Counted from the stretch's first letter, positions 28,210 to 37,189 are shown. The stretch is DNA of 64,000 bases from Variovorax sp. CF079 (GCF_900101545.1 NZ_FMZU01000007.1:124001-188000); one strand, 5' to 3'. Notes: generated from the sequence alone by a model not told the origin. Made by a program: numbers and translations.

Positions 28210-29568
28210 TCAGGCTGCCTTGGAGGAGCGAGGCGGGGAGGCGGGGAGCATCGCGCTCAGGCGCGTTCCCTGGCCGGGCGCCGACGAAATGGTGAGCTTG
28301 CCCTTGGCGGCTTCCACGCGATGCCGCATGCCTGCCAGGCCATGGGATGAAGGCCGGGTGCTGCGGGCGTCGAAGCCCTTGCCGTTGTCGGCGACTTCCA
28401 CGATCACATGGTTGCCGTAGTTCTTCATGACGATGCTGGCTTCGGTCGCCTGCGCGTACTTGCTGATGTTGGTCAGGCTTTCCTGGACCATGCGATAGAT
28501 GGTGAGCTGGTCGGCTTCGTTGAGCGCCACCGGCTCGAGCACCATCTCGATTTCCGTTCCCGAGCGCTCGGCGAATTCGCGGCCGAGGATTTCGAGCGAA
28601 GCGATGAGCCCGAGGTTGGCCAGCGACGAGGGCCTCAGGTCTTCGATGATGCGGCGCTTGAGCGCGATGCCGCTGTTGAGGAGCTCGTTCAGATGCTGCA
28701 GCCGCTGGATCGCGTCCGGCGAATCGATGAGGCGCGACTTCAGGCGTGCCACGTCCAGCTTGGCCGCGGTCAGCAGCGAGCCCAGCTCGTCGTGCAGCTC
28801 GCGCGCCAGGAAGCCGCGCTCGCTTTCCCGCACCTGCTGCAGGTGGGTGGCGAGCTCGGCCAGCGTCGCGGTGCGTTCGCGGACCTCGTCCTCCAGGGCA
28901 TTGCGTTCGCGTTGCAGCGCCTCCTGCTGCCGCTCGCCGGCCGAACGCAGCACATGGGCCTGGCGCAAATACAGGTAGAAGGCCAGCAGGCCCGCCAATG
29001 CCACCAGCCCGATGCCGATGCGCGCAAAGCGCAGCGACTTCGCGATCTGGACCTGGCCCAGCATCAGCGCCTCGTTGCTGATCGAAATCAGTTCGCCGGC
29101 CTGCTGGCGGATGGCCTCCATCTCCTCGCGGCCGACGTCGGTTGTGATCACGAACTTCCAGGCGTCGTCGTTGCCGTCGCGTCGCAGCCGCACGCTCATG
29201 TCCATCTCCGCGAGCTTGCGCGAGACGTGCTTCGAGAGCTGGGTCAGGCGCGCCGTCTCGACGGGCTTTCCGGCATAGAGCACCTGCAGGGCGGCCAGTT
29301 GACCATCCACCTGCTTCACGGCAACGTCATACGGCTCGCGGTAGCGCGCCTCGCCCGTCAACAGATAGCCGCGCTGACCCGTTTCGGCATCGATGATGTT
29401 CTGCAGCAGCATGTTGAGCACCAGGCGCACGCGCTGCGCCTCGCCGACTTCGGTCAGGGCCTGGGTGGACTGGCGGTAGCCGGCCTCGTTGATGCCCACG
29501 AGCACGAGCGCGGCGAGCGTCGCGAGCGTGAGGCCGAGGGCCATCTTCGGGAAAGCTAACCAGCGCAT
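28210..29568 (-). CDS. Sensor histidine kinase with CHASE3 domain (NarX/HisKA_3 type)
   Basis: A 452-residue inner-membrane kinase. Helix 1 (8-25) is followed by a periplasmic CHASE3 domain (about 35-180, with DAETGQRGYLLTG), helix 2 (184-203) and a coiled coil (210-250). The HisKA_3 dimer domain carries phospho-acceptor His259 in ARELHDELGS. The HATPase domain has its N-box (QESLTNISKYA), DNGKGFD at 394-400 and GLAGMRHRV. It is divergent from the LuxR-type regulator at 29676, its likely partner; HisKA_3 kinases usually pair with such regulators. The signal is unknown. Confidence 0.93.
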   Translation of the reverse strand: MRWLAFPKMALGLTLATLAALVLVGINEAGYRQSTQALTEVGEAQRVRLVLNMLLQNIIDAETGQRGYLLTGEARYREPYDVAVKQVDGQLAALQVLYAGKPVETARLTQLSKHVSRKLAEMDMSVRLRRDGNDDAWKFVITTDVGREEMEAIRQQAGELISISNEALMLGQVQIAKSLRFARIGIGLVALAGLLAFYLYLRQAHVLRSAGERQQEALQRERNALEDEVRERTATLAELATHLQQVRESERGFLARELHDELGSLLTAAKLDVARLKSRLIDSPDAIQRLQHLNELLNSGIALKRRIIEDLRPSSLANLGLIASLEILGREFAERSGTEIEMVLEPVALNEADQLTIYRMVQESLTNISKYAQATEASIVMKNYGNHVIVEVADNGKGFDARSTRPSSHGLAGMRHRVEAAKGKLTISSAPGQGTRLSAMLPASPPRSSKAA

Positions 29569-29675
29569 GGGGTCTCCGCGGGATGCGGGCAGTTCAAATT
29601 CGGGAATAATCGACGTGGATCAGGGGGCGGCATGCCGCGACGCAAGAAACAGCGATACGACAAAGAAGGTACCAG

Positions 29676-30308
29676 ATGATCAAGATCGGAATTGTGGACG
29701 ACCACGCCATCGTGCGCTCCGGCTTGCGCCAGTTCTTCTCGGAACACGTCGACCTGCGCGTGGCGGGCGAGGCGGCCAGCGGACGCGAAGCGATCGAGCT
29801 GGTGCGCACCACGGAGCTGGATGTGCTCGTGATGGATCTCTCGATGCCCGGACAGAGCGGGATCGATGCGCTGGCGATGATCCGCGCCAAAGCGCCGGAC
29901 GTGGGCATCCTCATCTTGAGCGGCTACCCCGAGGAGCACTACGCGATGAACCTGATCCGCCAGGGCGCGAGCGGCTATCTCAACAAGGAGTGCGACCCGA
30001 TGGAGATCGTGAACGCGATCCGCACCATCTCGCTGGGCCGCCGCTACATCACGCCGGCGGTGGCCGAGCTGCTGGCGCGCCAGCTCGACCGCAAGGACGA
30101 CGCGGCGCCGCACGAGCAATTGTCCGAGCGCGAGTTTCAGGTGTTTCTCAAGCTGGCCAAGGGTGAGACGGCGGGCGATATTGCCAAGACGCTTTCGCTT
30201 TCGGTCAAGACCGTCAGTACTTACCGCACGCGCCTGATGGAGAAGATGAATCTCTCTTCCAACAGCGACCTGACGTACTACGCGCTGAAGAACAAGTTGA
30301 TCGATTGA
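29676..30308 (+). CDS. LuxR-family response regulator
   Basis: A 210-residue two-domain regulator. The receiver has D8, D9, the phosphorylation site D54 (LVMDLSMPG) and K104. The C-terminal HTH domain (about 146-210) has LSEREFQVFLKLAKGETAGDIA and SVKTVSTYRTRLMEKM, typical of NarL/FixJ regulators. It is divergent from the CHASE3 kinase with 107 bp between, so the pair probably forms one two-component system. Targets may include the neighbouring stress genes; this is inference. Confidence 0.93.
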   Translation: MIKIGIVDDHAIVRSGLRQFFSEHVDLRVAGEAASGREAIELVRTTELDVLVMDLSMPGQSGIDALAMIRAKAPDVGILILSGYPEEHYAMNLIRQGASGYLNKECDPMEIVNAIRTISLGRRYITPAVAELLARQLDRKDDAAPHEQLSEREFQVFLKLAKGETAGDIAKTLSLSVKTVSTYRTRLMEKMNLSSNSDLTYYALKNKLID

Positions 30309-30380
30309 GATTCCGGCGGCGGCTCCATCCCTGCGGGGCTGCCGCATGCTGGAAAAGACCATCGTTCGCGATGCGGGGCG

Positions 30381-30785
30381 TCAGCTCGAGCTGGACGGCT
30401 GGCGAAGCGCGGAGGACTGCCCGATGCAGAAGTCGATCAGCGCGTCGATCTCGTTCGATTTGTCGAACACGGCATCGACACCGAACTGGGCGCAGCGTTT
30501 GCGTATGTCGGGGGTGGCGTAGTTGCTGAGCACCACCACTTTCTGGTCGGGCCGGCGCGACACGCAAGCCTGCAGCACGCCCAGGCCGCTGCCTTGTTTC
30601 AGGAACAGATCGACGATGGCCAGTTCCCACTGGTCGCTGTTCTCGGTCAGCCAGCGGACGGCTTCCGTCTCGGTTTCGGCGAAACCGACGGCTGAGATGC
30701 AGGTGAGCTCCTCCAGAGTACCGACGAGATTCTCGCGGATCGTGACGTTGTCTTCGACGATGTAGGTGTTCAATCTGGGGTCCAT
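30381..30785 (-). CDS. Stand-alone receiver domain protein
   Basis: A 134-residue protein consisting only of a receiver domain: E11-D12 acidic pair, phosphorylation site D59 (AIVDLFLKQGSG) and K109 (FDKSNEI). There is no output domain; the tail is short and Ser-rich. It is convergent with the LuxR-type regulator. It could accept phosphate from the same kinase, act as a phosphate sink, or serve an unlinked kinase. Confidence 0.88.
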   Translation of the reverse strand: MDPRLNTYIVEDNVTIRENLVGTLEELTCISAVGFAETETEAVRWLTENSDQWELAIVDLFLKQGSGLGVLQACVSRRPDQKVVVLSNYATPDIRKRCAQFGVDAVFDKSNEIDALIDFCIGQSSALRQPSSSS

Positions 30786-30903
30786 TGGAGAACCGGCGCG
30801 TCTCTCTGGCGATCGAGCTCCGTGGACCGTGGGTCCCCGCGAAAGCCGTTTCGCAAAATGCTACAAATCAACAGCCCCGCATCATGCAGCGTTCGACGCC
30901 CTG

Positions 30904-30953
30904 CGGCTGTAGGCTTGTTCTTACGGCGGTGAACGATTTGCGGCCGTAGGCTT
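30904..30953. repeat. Two 13-bp near-identical direct repeats in the 286-bp gap 30786-31071
   Basis: CGGCTGTAGGCTT (30904-30916) and CGGCCGTAGGCTT (30941-30953) differ at one base and start 37 bp apart. They lie between the divergent lone-receiver gene and the small ORF at 31072. They could be regulator sites or remnants of a dispersed repeat. No other gene or clear promoter hexamer pair is seen in this gap. Confidence 0.4.
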
Positions 30954-31071
30954 TGCCCCACAGCGGCTGCGGTCGAGCGCCGACCCCGGCGCCGGATGCG
31001 CCCCCTTACCCTCGATCCCGATGCGGATCGCTCCATGCCTTCGCATCCTTTCTCCAACGGAAGGCGCCGAG

Positions 31072-31278
31072 ATGAACATCGTGTGGAACTACGTGGCCGT
31101 CGGCCTCTTGACCTTGGCGGCCGCCGCAGTCGTGGTGATCGGCGAGCCCGCGAACGCCGAACTGAAGCTCGCCGAAGCGGCGAAAAACGCGGCCGCGGTC
31201 GGCATCACCGCCATCTGCTTCCTCGCATCCCCTGCATCCATCGTCTCGACGCCGGACAAGAAGATGCCAGCACCGTGA
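31072..31278 (+). CDS. Small protein coupled to the AsmA-like gene
   Basis: A 68-residue protein with one hydrophobic N-terminal segment (about 8-23, VGLLTLAAAAVVVIG) that could be a membrane anchor or signal peptide, then an Ala-rich helix. The ATG at 31072 is preceded by GGAAGG. Its TGA overlaps the GTG start of the AsmA-like gene as GTGA, which supports real translation. No family is recognised; a spurious ORF cannot be ruled out. Confidence 0.5.
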   Translation: MNIVWNYVAVGLLTLAAAAVVVIGEPANAELKLAEAAKNAAAVGITAICFLASPASIVSTPDKKMPAP

Positions 31279-33293
31279 CCCCGAACACCGCCCACACGCC
31301 GCGCCGCTCGATCTGGATCAAGCTCGGCGCGGTGCTGCTGGGGCTGTTCGTGGCCCTCCTGCTGGTGCTGGCTTTCTTTCCCTGGGACGCGCTGCGGGAG
31401 CCGATCAACCGCTACGTCAGCGACAAGACCGGCCGCAAGTTCGAGATCACGCGGCGGCTGGATGTCGATCTCGGCTGGCGCGGCGCCACCGTCAAGCTCG
31501 ACGGCATCGAATTCGCGAATCCTTCCTGGGCCCGCGACCCCTATCTCGTGCGTGCGCAGAGCGCCGAACTGGACCTCCGGCTGTGGCCGCTCCTGGCGCG
31601 CAAGGTCGTGATTCCGCGCCTGGCCCTGGTTTCGCCGTCGCTGGGCCTTCAGATGGAAGAGGACGGGCGGCGCACCTGGGCGCTGGGCAAGGACACTTCG
31701 GACGAAGCGACAGTGCCGACGATCGGCCTCCTGCAGATCGACGGCGGCGGGCTCGACTTCCTTGCGGAGCATTGGGGCGTGGACCTGCACGCCGATTTCA
31801 GCTTCGACACCAGCCGTGGCGACATGCCGCTCAGCTACCGCATCAAGGGCCGCTACCAGCGCCAGCCGCTCACGGCGGAGGGCCGTACCGGCAACGTGCT
31901 GCAGCTCAACGCGGCGGGCCAGCCGCCGTTCCCGCTCGAGATCAGTGCGGTCGCGGGTCACACCCGGCTGAAGGCGCAAGGCACGGTGGCCGAACTCGCC
32001 AGCCTGGATGGCGTCGACGCCCGCTTCGAACTCAAGGGCCAGAACCTCGGCGATCTGTACCGGTTGCTGGGCATCGCGCTGCCCCAGACTTCCCCTTACG
32101 CCCTCAGCGGCGAGCTGAAAAAGCGCGCGAAGCTGTGGGAGGTGCAAGGCCTCAAGGGCAAGCTGGGCCTCTCCGACATCGGCGGCGACATGCGGTTCGA
32201 CCAGTCGCAGAAGCCGCCTTATCTCGCGGGCAGCCTCCGCTCGCGCGTGATGGACATGGACGACCTCGGCCCGCTGATCGGCTTGCCGCCGACGGCCCGT
32301 TCGGCCAATGCAGTCGAAGGTGTGGCGCCGCCGCCCAGCGTTGCCCAAGTCAAGCGCGCGCGGCGCGATCCCGGGCGCAAGGTGCTGCCCACCGCCACGC
32401 TGGACTTCGAGCGCCTGCGCGCCATGAATGCCGAGGTGAAGTACGTGGCCGACCGCATCCGGAACGTGCGCGAGCTGCCGCTCGACAAGGGCAGCGTGCA
32501 GGTGAAGCTGAAGGATGGCGTGCTGACGCTCGACCCGCTCGATGTGGGCGTCGCCAACGGCAGGCTGGCCGGCGCGATCCGCATCGATGCCACCCAGAAT
32601 CCGGCCGACATCCGAGCGGCGCTGGACGTGCGCGCCATGCAGCTCAACCGCCTGATTCCCAAGGTCGAGACCCTGCGCACCAGCTTCGGAAAACTCGATG
32701 GGCGGATCAACCTGTCCGGGCGCGGAAACTCGGTCGCGGGCTGGCTGGGCAGCGCCTCCGGGGATGTGGCCGCTCTCACGGGCCGCGGGCAGTTCAGCAA
32801 CCTGCTGCTGGAATTCATGGGCCTGGACGGCGGCGAGATCATCAAGTTCTTGCTGCGCGGCGACCGGAACGTCGTGTTGCGCTGCGCGGCGCTCGCCTTC
32901 GATGTCGACAAGGGGACGATGAACGGCCGCAGCCTGGTGTTCGACACCGAGGACACGGTCTTCAACGTGAGTGGCCATGCCAGCCTCGCGAACGAGACGC
33001 TGGATTTCGTGATCCGGCCGCAACCCAAGGACAAGAGCATCCTCTCGCTGCGCGGTCCGCTGGTTGTCGGCGGCACATTTGCATCGCCGTCGGCGGGCGT
33101 CCAGGCCGGCCCGTTGGCGACGCGCGGCATCGCTGCGCTGGCGCTGGGCACGATCAACCCCTTGCTCGCGCTCGCCGCGACCGTCGAAACCGGCCCCGGC
33201 GTCGATGCCGATTGCCAGGAGGTGCTGGCCCTGGCGAAGCGGCCGGTATCCCGGGAGGCAGCCGCTGGCGCTGCCAAGGCAAAGAAGCAGTAG
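31275..33293 (+). CDS. AsmA-family protein
   Basis: A 672-residue protein with one N-terminal membrane anchor (about 12-35, LGAVLLGLFVALLLVLAFF) followed by PLNxY-type sequence (REPINRYVSDKTGRKFEITRRLDVDLGW). It has long periplasmic beta-rich domains and the C-terminal AsmA_2 region with TGRGQFSNLLLEFMGLDGGE. AsmA-like proteins are thought to move or organise lipids between inner and outer membranes. The start is GTG at 31275; no ATG lies in a sensible position. Confidence 0.87.
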   Translation: MTPNTAHTPRRSIWIKLGAVLLGLFVALLLVLAFFPWDALREPINRYVSDKTGRKFEITRRLDVDLGWRGATVKLDGIEFANPSWARDPYLVRAQSAELDLRLWPLLARKVVIPRLALVSPSLGLQMEEDGRRTWALGKDTSDEATVPTIGLLQIDGGGLDFLAEHWGVDLHADFSFDTSRGDMPLSYRIKGRYQRQPLTAEGRTGNVLQLNAAGQPPFPLEISAVAGHTRLKAQGTVAELASLDGVDARFELKGQNLGDLYRLLGIALPQTSPYALSGELKKRAKLWEVQGLKGKLGLSDIGGDMRFDQSQKPPYLAGSLRSRVMDMDDLGPLIGLPPTARSANAVEGVAPPPSVAQVKRARRDPGRKVLPTATLDFERLRAMNAEVKYVADRIRNVRELPLDKGSVQVKLKDGVLTLDPLDVGVANGRLAGAIRIDATQNPADIRAALDVRAMQLNRLIPKVETLRTSFGKLDGRINLSGRGNSVAGWLGSASGDVAALTGRGQFSNLLLEFMGLDGGEIIKFLLRGDRNVVLRCAALAFDVDKGTMNGRSLVFDTEDTVFNVSGHASLANETLDFVIRPQPKDKSILSLRGPLVVGGTFASPSAGVQAGPLATRGIAALALGTINPLLALAATVETGPGVDADCQEVLALAKRPVSREAAAGAAKAKKQ

Positions 33294-33299
33294 CTTTTC

Positions 33300-34061
33300 T
33301 CAGCCGGCACCCGGCCGGTGCCCGCACACGCTGCAGCCCGGATCGCGGGCGACGCGCAGGGTGTCGAAAGCCGTCCGGCGCCCGTCGAACATCAGCAGGC
33401 TGCCGGCCAGCGAGGGGCCGATGCCGGCCAGCAGCTTCAGCGCCTCGCCGGCCTGCAAGGTGCCAATGGTGCCGACCACCGGCGCGAACACGCCGAGCAC
33501 GGCGCAGCGCGTTTCCTCGAAGTGGGCATCGGGCGGGAACAGGCAGGCATAGCAGGGCGAGGCCGGATCGCGCGCGTCGTACACGCTCAGCTGGCCGTCG
33601 AAGCGGATCGCCGCGCCGGCCACCAGCGGCCTGGCATGGGCGACGCAGGCCCGGTTCACCGCATGCCGGGTGCTGAAGTTGTCGCTGCAATCGATCACCA
33701 CGTCGGCCTCGGCGACCAGCCGCGCGAGCAGCGCATCGTCGGCGCGCAGGCGGTGCGTCTCGATGCGGATGTCCGGATTGATGCCGCGCATCGCCTCGGC
33801 GGCCGATTCGACCTTGGGCATGCCCACCCGCTCCGTGCCGTGGGCGATCTGGCGCTGAAGGTTGGTGAGATCGACCTCGTCGTCGTCGACCAGCGTGATG
33901 CGGCCGACGCCGGCCGCGGCGAGATAGAGCAGCACCGGAGAGCCGAGCCCGCCGGCACCGATCACCAGCGCATGGCCCGCACTGACGCGCGCCTGGCCGT
34001 CGATGCCGAACTCTTCGAGCAGGATGTGGCGCGAATAGCGCAGCAGGTCTTGGTCTTCCAT
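33300..34061 (-). CDS. moeB: HesA/MoeB/ThiF-family adenylyltransferase
   Basis: A 253-residue E1-like enzyme that adenylates the C-terminal Gly-Gly of a sulfur-carrier protein (MoaD or ThiS). It shows the nucleotide motif GAGGLGSP, NLQRQ with the arginine finger, CSDNFSTR, and four zinc-binding cysteines in CYAC and CSVC. There is no rhodanese domain. MoeB and ThiF cannot be told apart by sequence alone; neither moa nor thi genes are near. It follows ctpA by 55 bp and ends 6 bp from the convergent AsmA-like gene. Confidence 0.82.
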   Translation of the reverse strand: MEDQDLLRYSRHILLEEFGIDGQARVSAGHALVIGAGGLGSPVLLYLAAAGVGRITLVDDDEVDLTNLQRQIAHGTERVGMPKVESAAEAMRGINPDIRIETHRLRADDALLARLVAEADVVIDCSDNFSTRHAVNRACVAHARPLVAGAAIRFDGQLSVYDARDPASPCYACLFPPDAHFEETRCAVLGVFAPVVGTIGTLQAGEALKLLAGIGPSLAGSLLMFDGRRTAFDTLRVARDPGCSVCGHRPGAG

Positions 34062-34091
34062 GCGCTGCGCGGTCGATCGCCGGGGGGCGGT

Positions 34092-34108
34092 GGCTCCCGC
34101 GGGGAGCC
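34092..34108 (-). other. Strong GC hairpin between ctpA and moeB-like gene
   Basis: GGCTCCC and GGGAGCC form a perfect 7-bp stem around a 3-nt loop, with further G/C pairing outside. There is no T-run on either strand, so it is not a clear terminator. It may stabilise the ctpA mRNA 3' end or reduce read-through. Confidence 0.35.
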
Positions 34109-34116
34109 GCCCGGGA

Positions 34117-35559
34117 TCAGTTTTCCTTCTTTTCTTCCTTGTTCTCGACGATCACCTGCGTCTTGCTCACCAGCACGGGCTGACCCTTGAGCCGGTTGAA
34201 GGCCTGCATGAGCGGGAAGTCCTTGTCGGTGCCGAACTCGGGCACCTTGCGGTCCTGCGGCGGCTTCTTGGCTTCTTCCTCGAGCCGCTTACGGGCCTCG
34301 TCGCGGGCTTTTTCGCGCTCGGGGTCCTTGCTCTCCGGGCCCTGGCCGCTCGCCAGGTGCTTTTCGAGGTCGGCCTCGCGCATGCGCAGCGCGGCGAAGG
34401 GGCTGCCCTCGGCGCTTTCGTCGACCAGCACGTTCGGCACGATGCCCTTGGCCTGGATCGAGGTGCCGCTCGGCGTGTAGTAGCGCGCCGTCGTGATCTT
34501 GAGGCCGGTGTCGGGGCCGAGCGGGCGCACCGTCTGCACCGAACCCTTGCCGAAGGTCTGGCTGCCCATCACGATGGCACGCTTGTGGTCCTGCAGGGCG
34601 CCGGCCACGATTTCGCTGGCGGAAGCCGAGCCTTCGTTCACGAGCACCACCAGCGGCACCGTCTTGAGCGCCGCAGGGAGGGTGCGCAGCGGATCGCTGC
34701 CCGCGCGCCGCTGGTAGAACTCGGGCGCGGCCTTGTAGACTGACTTGCTCTCGGACAGCTGGCCGTCGGTGGAGACGACGGTGACGTTCTCGGGCAGGAA
34801 GGCGGCCGAGATGGCCACCGCCGCATCGAGCAGGCCGCCCGGATCGTTGCGCAGGTCGAGCACCAGGCCCTTCAGGTTGGGTTCCTGCTTGTAGATCTCG
34901 TCGACCTTCTTGACGAAGTCGTCGACCGTGCGTTCCTGGAACTGCGACAGGCGGATCCAGCCGTAGCCCGGCTCCATCACCTTGCCGCGCACCGACTGCG
35001 TGCGAATCTCCTCGCGCGTGATGGTCACCGGGAAGGTGCGGTTCTCGTCCTTGCGGAAGATCGTGAGCAGCACCTTGGTGTTGGCCTCGCCGCGCATGCG
35101 CTTGACGGCCTCGTTGAGCGAGAGGCCGCGCACCGCGGTGTCGTCGATCTTGGTGATCAGGTCGTTCGGCTTGAGGCCGGCGCGGAAGGCGGGGGAGCCC
35201 TCGATCGGCGACACCACCTTGATCAGGTTGTCCTCCTGCGAAATCTCGATGCCCACGCCGACGAAGCGGCCGGTGGTGCCCTCGCGAAATTCCTTGAAGG
35301 ACTTCTTGTCGAAATACTGCGAATGCGGATCGAGCCCGGCGACCATGCCCGAAATCGCATCCGAGATGAGCTTTTTCTCGTCGACCGGCTCGACATAGTC
35401 GCTCTTCACCATGCCGAACACCGCAGCGAGCTGCTGCAGTTCTTCGAGAGGTAGAGGGGCCAGGGAGCCTCGTGCAACGGTTTGCAACGAGACGGTGGTC
35501 AGTGCGCCGGCCACGGCGCCGGCTGCAACCCAGCCGGTGATTTTCAATTTCTGGCCCAT
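34117..35559 (-). CDS. Carboxyl-terminal processing protease (S41 family)
   Basis: A 480-residue periplasmic protease. An N-terminal hydrophobic segment (about 8-28) acts as signal or anchor. A PDZ domain (GVGIEIS...SPAFRAGLKPND) is followed by the S41 catalytic domain with the Ser-Lys dyad at about S313 (NEGSASASE) and K338 (FGKGSVQ). The last ~100 residues are highly charged (Lys/Glu-rich). ATG 35559 is preferred over an upstream ATG at 35610, which adds residues unlike a signal sequence. It lies downstream of gpmA, a common order in Burkholderiales. Confidence 0.92.
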   Translation of the reverse strand: MGQKLKITGWVAAGAVAGALTTVSLQTVARGSLAPLPLEELQQLAAVFGMVKSDYVEPVDEKKLISDAISGMVAGLDPHSQYFDKKSFKEFREGTTGRFVGVGIEISQEDNLIKVVSPIEGSPAFRAGLKPNDLITKIDDTAVRGLSLNEAVKRMRGEANTKVLLTIFRKDENRTFPVTITREEIRTQSVRGKVMEPGYGWIRLSQFQERTVDDFVKKVDEIYKQEPNLKGLVLDLRNDPGGLLDAAVAISAAFLPENVTVVSTDGQLSESKSVYKAAPEFYQRRAGSDPLRTLPAALKTVPLVVLVNEGSASASEIVAGALQDHKRAIVMGSQTFGKGSVQTVRPLGPDTGLKITTARYYTPSGTSIQAKGIVPNVLVDESAEGSPFAALRMREADLEKHLASGQGPESKDPEREKARDEARKRLEEEAKKPPQDRKVPEFGTDKDFPLMQAFNRLKGQPVLVSKTQVIVENKEEKKEN

Positions 35560-35658
35560 GTGTAAACGTCCTTGTCGCCTGTCAATCCAATATACACAGC
35601 TTGGAAGCAAGTTGTCTGCCGGGGTTCCGCGTACCCGTCGAAGCTGGAGCGGTTTTCG

Positions 35659-36402
35659 TCACGCCTTGCCTTGCGCAGCCACCGCGGCCACGGCTTTTTC
35701 GGCCGCCGCGGCGTCGCCGAGGTAGTAGTGCCGCAGCGGCTTGAGCTCGTCGTCCAGCTCGTAGACCAGCGGAATGCCGTTCGGGATATTGAGGCCCACG
35801 ATGTCGTCGTCGGAGATGCCGTCGAGGTATTTCACCAGCGCCCGGATCGAATTCCCGTGTGCCGACACCACCAGCCGGCGCCCGGCGCGGATCGCCGGCG
35901 CCATCGATTCGTTCCAGAAGGGCAGCACGCGCGCCACGGTGTCCTTGAGGCATTCGGTCAGCGGTACCTGCTCCGGCGGCAGCTTGGCGTAGCGCACGTC
36001 GGCGCGTTCGCAGCGCGGATCGTTCGGCTCCAGCGGCGGCGGCGGGGTGCTGTAGCTGCGGCGCCAGACCAGCACCTGCTCGTCGCCGTACTTCTTGGCG
36101 GTTTCGGCCTTGTTGAGGCCCTGCAGCGCGCCGTAGTGGCGCTCGTTGAGGCGCCAGGAGTGCACCACCGGCAGCCAGGTGCGGTCGAGTTCGTCCAGCG
36201 TATGCCAGAGCGTGCGGGTGGCGCGCTTGAGCACGCTGGTGTAGGCGACGTCGAAGTCGTAACCCTCGGCTTTCAGGAGCCGCCCGGACTGCTTGGCCTG
36301 CTCGATGCCGGTGGCCGTCAGGTCGACGTCGGTCCAGCCGGTGAAGCGGTTTTCGAGATTCCAGGTCGATTCGCCGTGGCGGATCAGTACCAGTTTGTGC
36401 AT
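35659..36402 (-). CDS. gpmA: 2,3-bisphosphoglycerate-dependent phosphoglycerate mutase
   Basis: A 247-residue glycolytic enzyme interconverting 3- and 2-phosphoglycerate. The catalytic histidine is in [18 protein letters not shown]; the second histidine is in [11 protein letters not shown]. The length fits the dPGM family. It is divergent from the rhodanese gene (72 bp apart) and upstream of ctpA on the minus strand. Confidence 0.95.
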   Translation of the reverse strand: MHKLVLIRHGESTWNLENRFTGWTDVDLTATGIEQAKQSGRLLKAEGYDFDVAYTSVLKRATRTLWHTLDELDRTWLPVVHSWRLNERHYGALQGLNKAETAKKYGDEQVLVWRRSYSTPPPPLEPNDPRCERADVRYAKLPPEQVPLTECLKDTVARVLPFWNESMAPAIRAGRRLVVSAHGNSIRALVKYLDGISDDDIVGLNIPNGIPLVYELDDELKPLRHYYLGDAAAAEKAVAAVAAQGKA

Positions 36403-36474
36403 GGGGGAAGGCCTTTGGAACGCAAGCGAAAAGTCGACATTCTAAAATCCGAGGTTTGCTACTCAAGGAACACC

Positions 36475-36882
36475 GTGAAATTCATCCTCGACAACTGGAT
36501 GCTGATCCTGATCGCGCTCAGCTCGGGCGGCATGCTGGCCTGGCCGCTGCTGCGCGGGGCCAACGCCGGATCGCTCACGGCGCAGGGCGCGGTGCAGCTC
36601 ATCAACCGCGAACGCGCGGTGGTGGTCGACGTGCGCGAACCCGAGGAGTATGCAGCCGGTCATGTGACCGGCGCGAAGAACGTGCCGCTCAACCAACTCG
36701 ACGAAAAACTCGCTGCCGCGGTCAAGAACAAATCGGTGCCGCTGCTTCTGATCTGCGCCACCGGTGCGCGGGCCCAGCGCGCGGTGGCCACGGCCAAGAA
36801 ACTCGGCTACGAGCAAGCGCAAGCGGTGGCCGGCGGACTCAAATCCTGGAAAGAGGCTAACCTGCCGATTGAAAAAGCCTGA
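36475..36882 (+). CDS. Membrane-anchored rhodanese-like protein
   Basis: A 135-residue protein: one N-terminal membrane helix (about 7-25) followed by a rhodanese domain. The active-site loop is CATGARAQ, with the cysteine in place for a persulfide. The start is GTG at 36475 with AAGGA upstream. It is followed by grxC (20 bp), secB and gpsA, a conserved betaproteobacterial order. It may handle sulfur transfer or redox chemistry at the inner membrane. Confidence 0.88.
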   Translation: MKFILDNWMLILIALSSGGMLAWPLLRGANAGSLTAQGAVQLINRERAVVVDVREPEEYAAGHVTGAKNVPLNQLDEKLAAAVKNKSVPLLLICATGARAQRAVATAKKLGYEQAQAVAGGLKSWKEANLPIEKA

Positions 36883-36902
36883 ACTTCCCGGATATACGCA
36901 CG

Positions 36903-37163
36903 ATGCAAGCCGTCAAGATGTACACCACCGCCGTTTGCCCCTATTGCATTCGAGCCAAGCAAATCCTCAAGGCCAAGGGCGTCGATCAGATCGAGGAGAT
37001 CCGCGTCGACAGCGACCCTCAGGCCCGCGTCGCGATGATGAACACCACCCAGCGGCGCACCGTGCCGCAGATCTTCATCGGCGACACCCACGTCGGCGGC
37101 TGCGATGACCTGATCGCGCTCGACGGCCGCGGCGGCCTCATCCCGCTGCTGCAGGGCGCCTGA
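36903..37163 (+). CDS. grxC: Glutaredoxin 3
   Basis: An 86-residue glutaredoxin with the dithiol active site CPYC (in TAVCPYCIRAKQIL), the cis-proline TVPQIFI and the glutathione-binding GGCDDL. It reduces disulfides and mixed disulfides using glutathione. It stands between the rhodanese-like gene and secB; a strong hairpin with a T-run follows its stop. Confidence 0.93.
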   Translation: MQAVKMYTTAVCPYCIRAKQILKAKGVDQIEEIRVDSDPQARVAMMNTTQRRTVPQIFIGDTHVGGCDDLIALDGRGGLIPLLQGA

Positions 37164-37170
37164 AGCCGCG

Positions 37171-37189
37171 GGGCGATAATCGCCCTTTT
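37171..37189 (+). terminator. Intrinsic terminator after grxC
   Basis: GGGCGA (37171-37176) and TCGCCC (37180-37185) form a perfect stem with loop TAA, followed by TTTT. It sits 8 bp after the grxC stop and 83 bp before secB. The loop also contains GATAAT, so a -10 box for secB is an alternative reading of the same bases. Confidence 0.6.

Noticed and set aside
34092..34108. Intrinsic terminator for ctpA
   Set aside because: The stem is strong but no T-run follows on either strand, so it is listed only as a hairpin.
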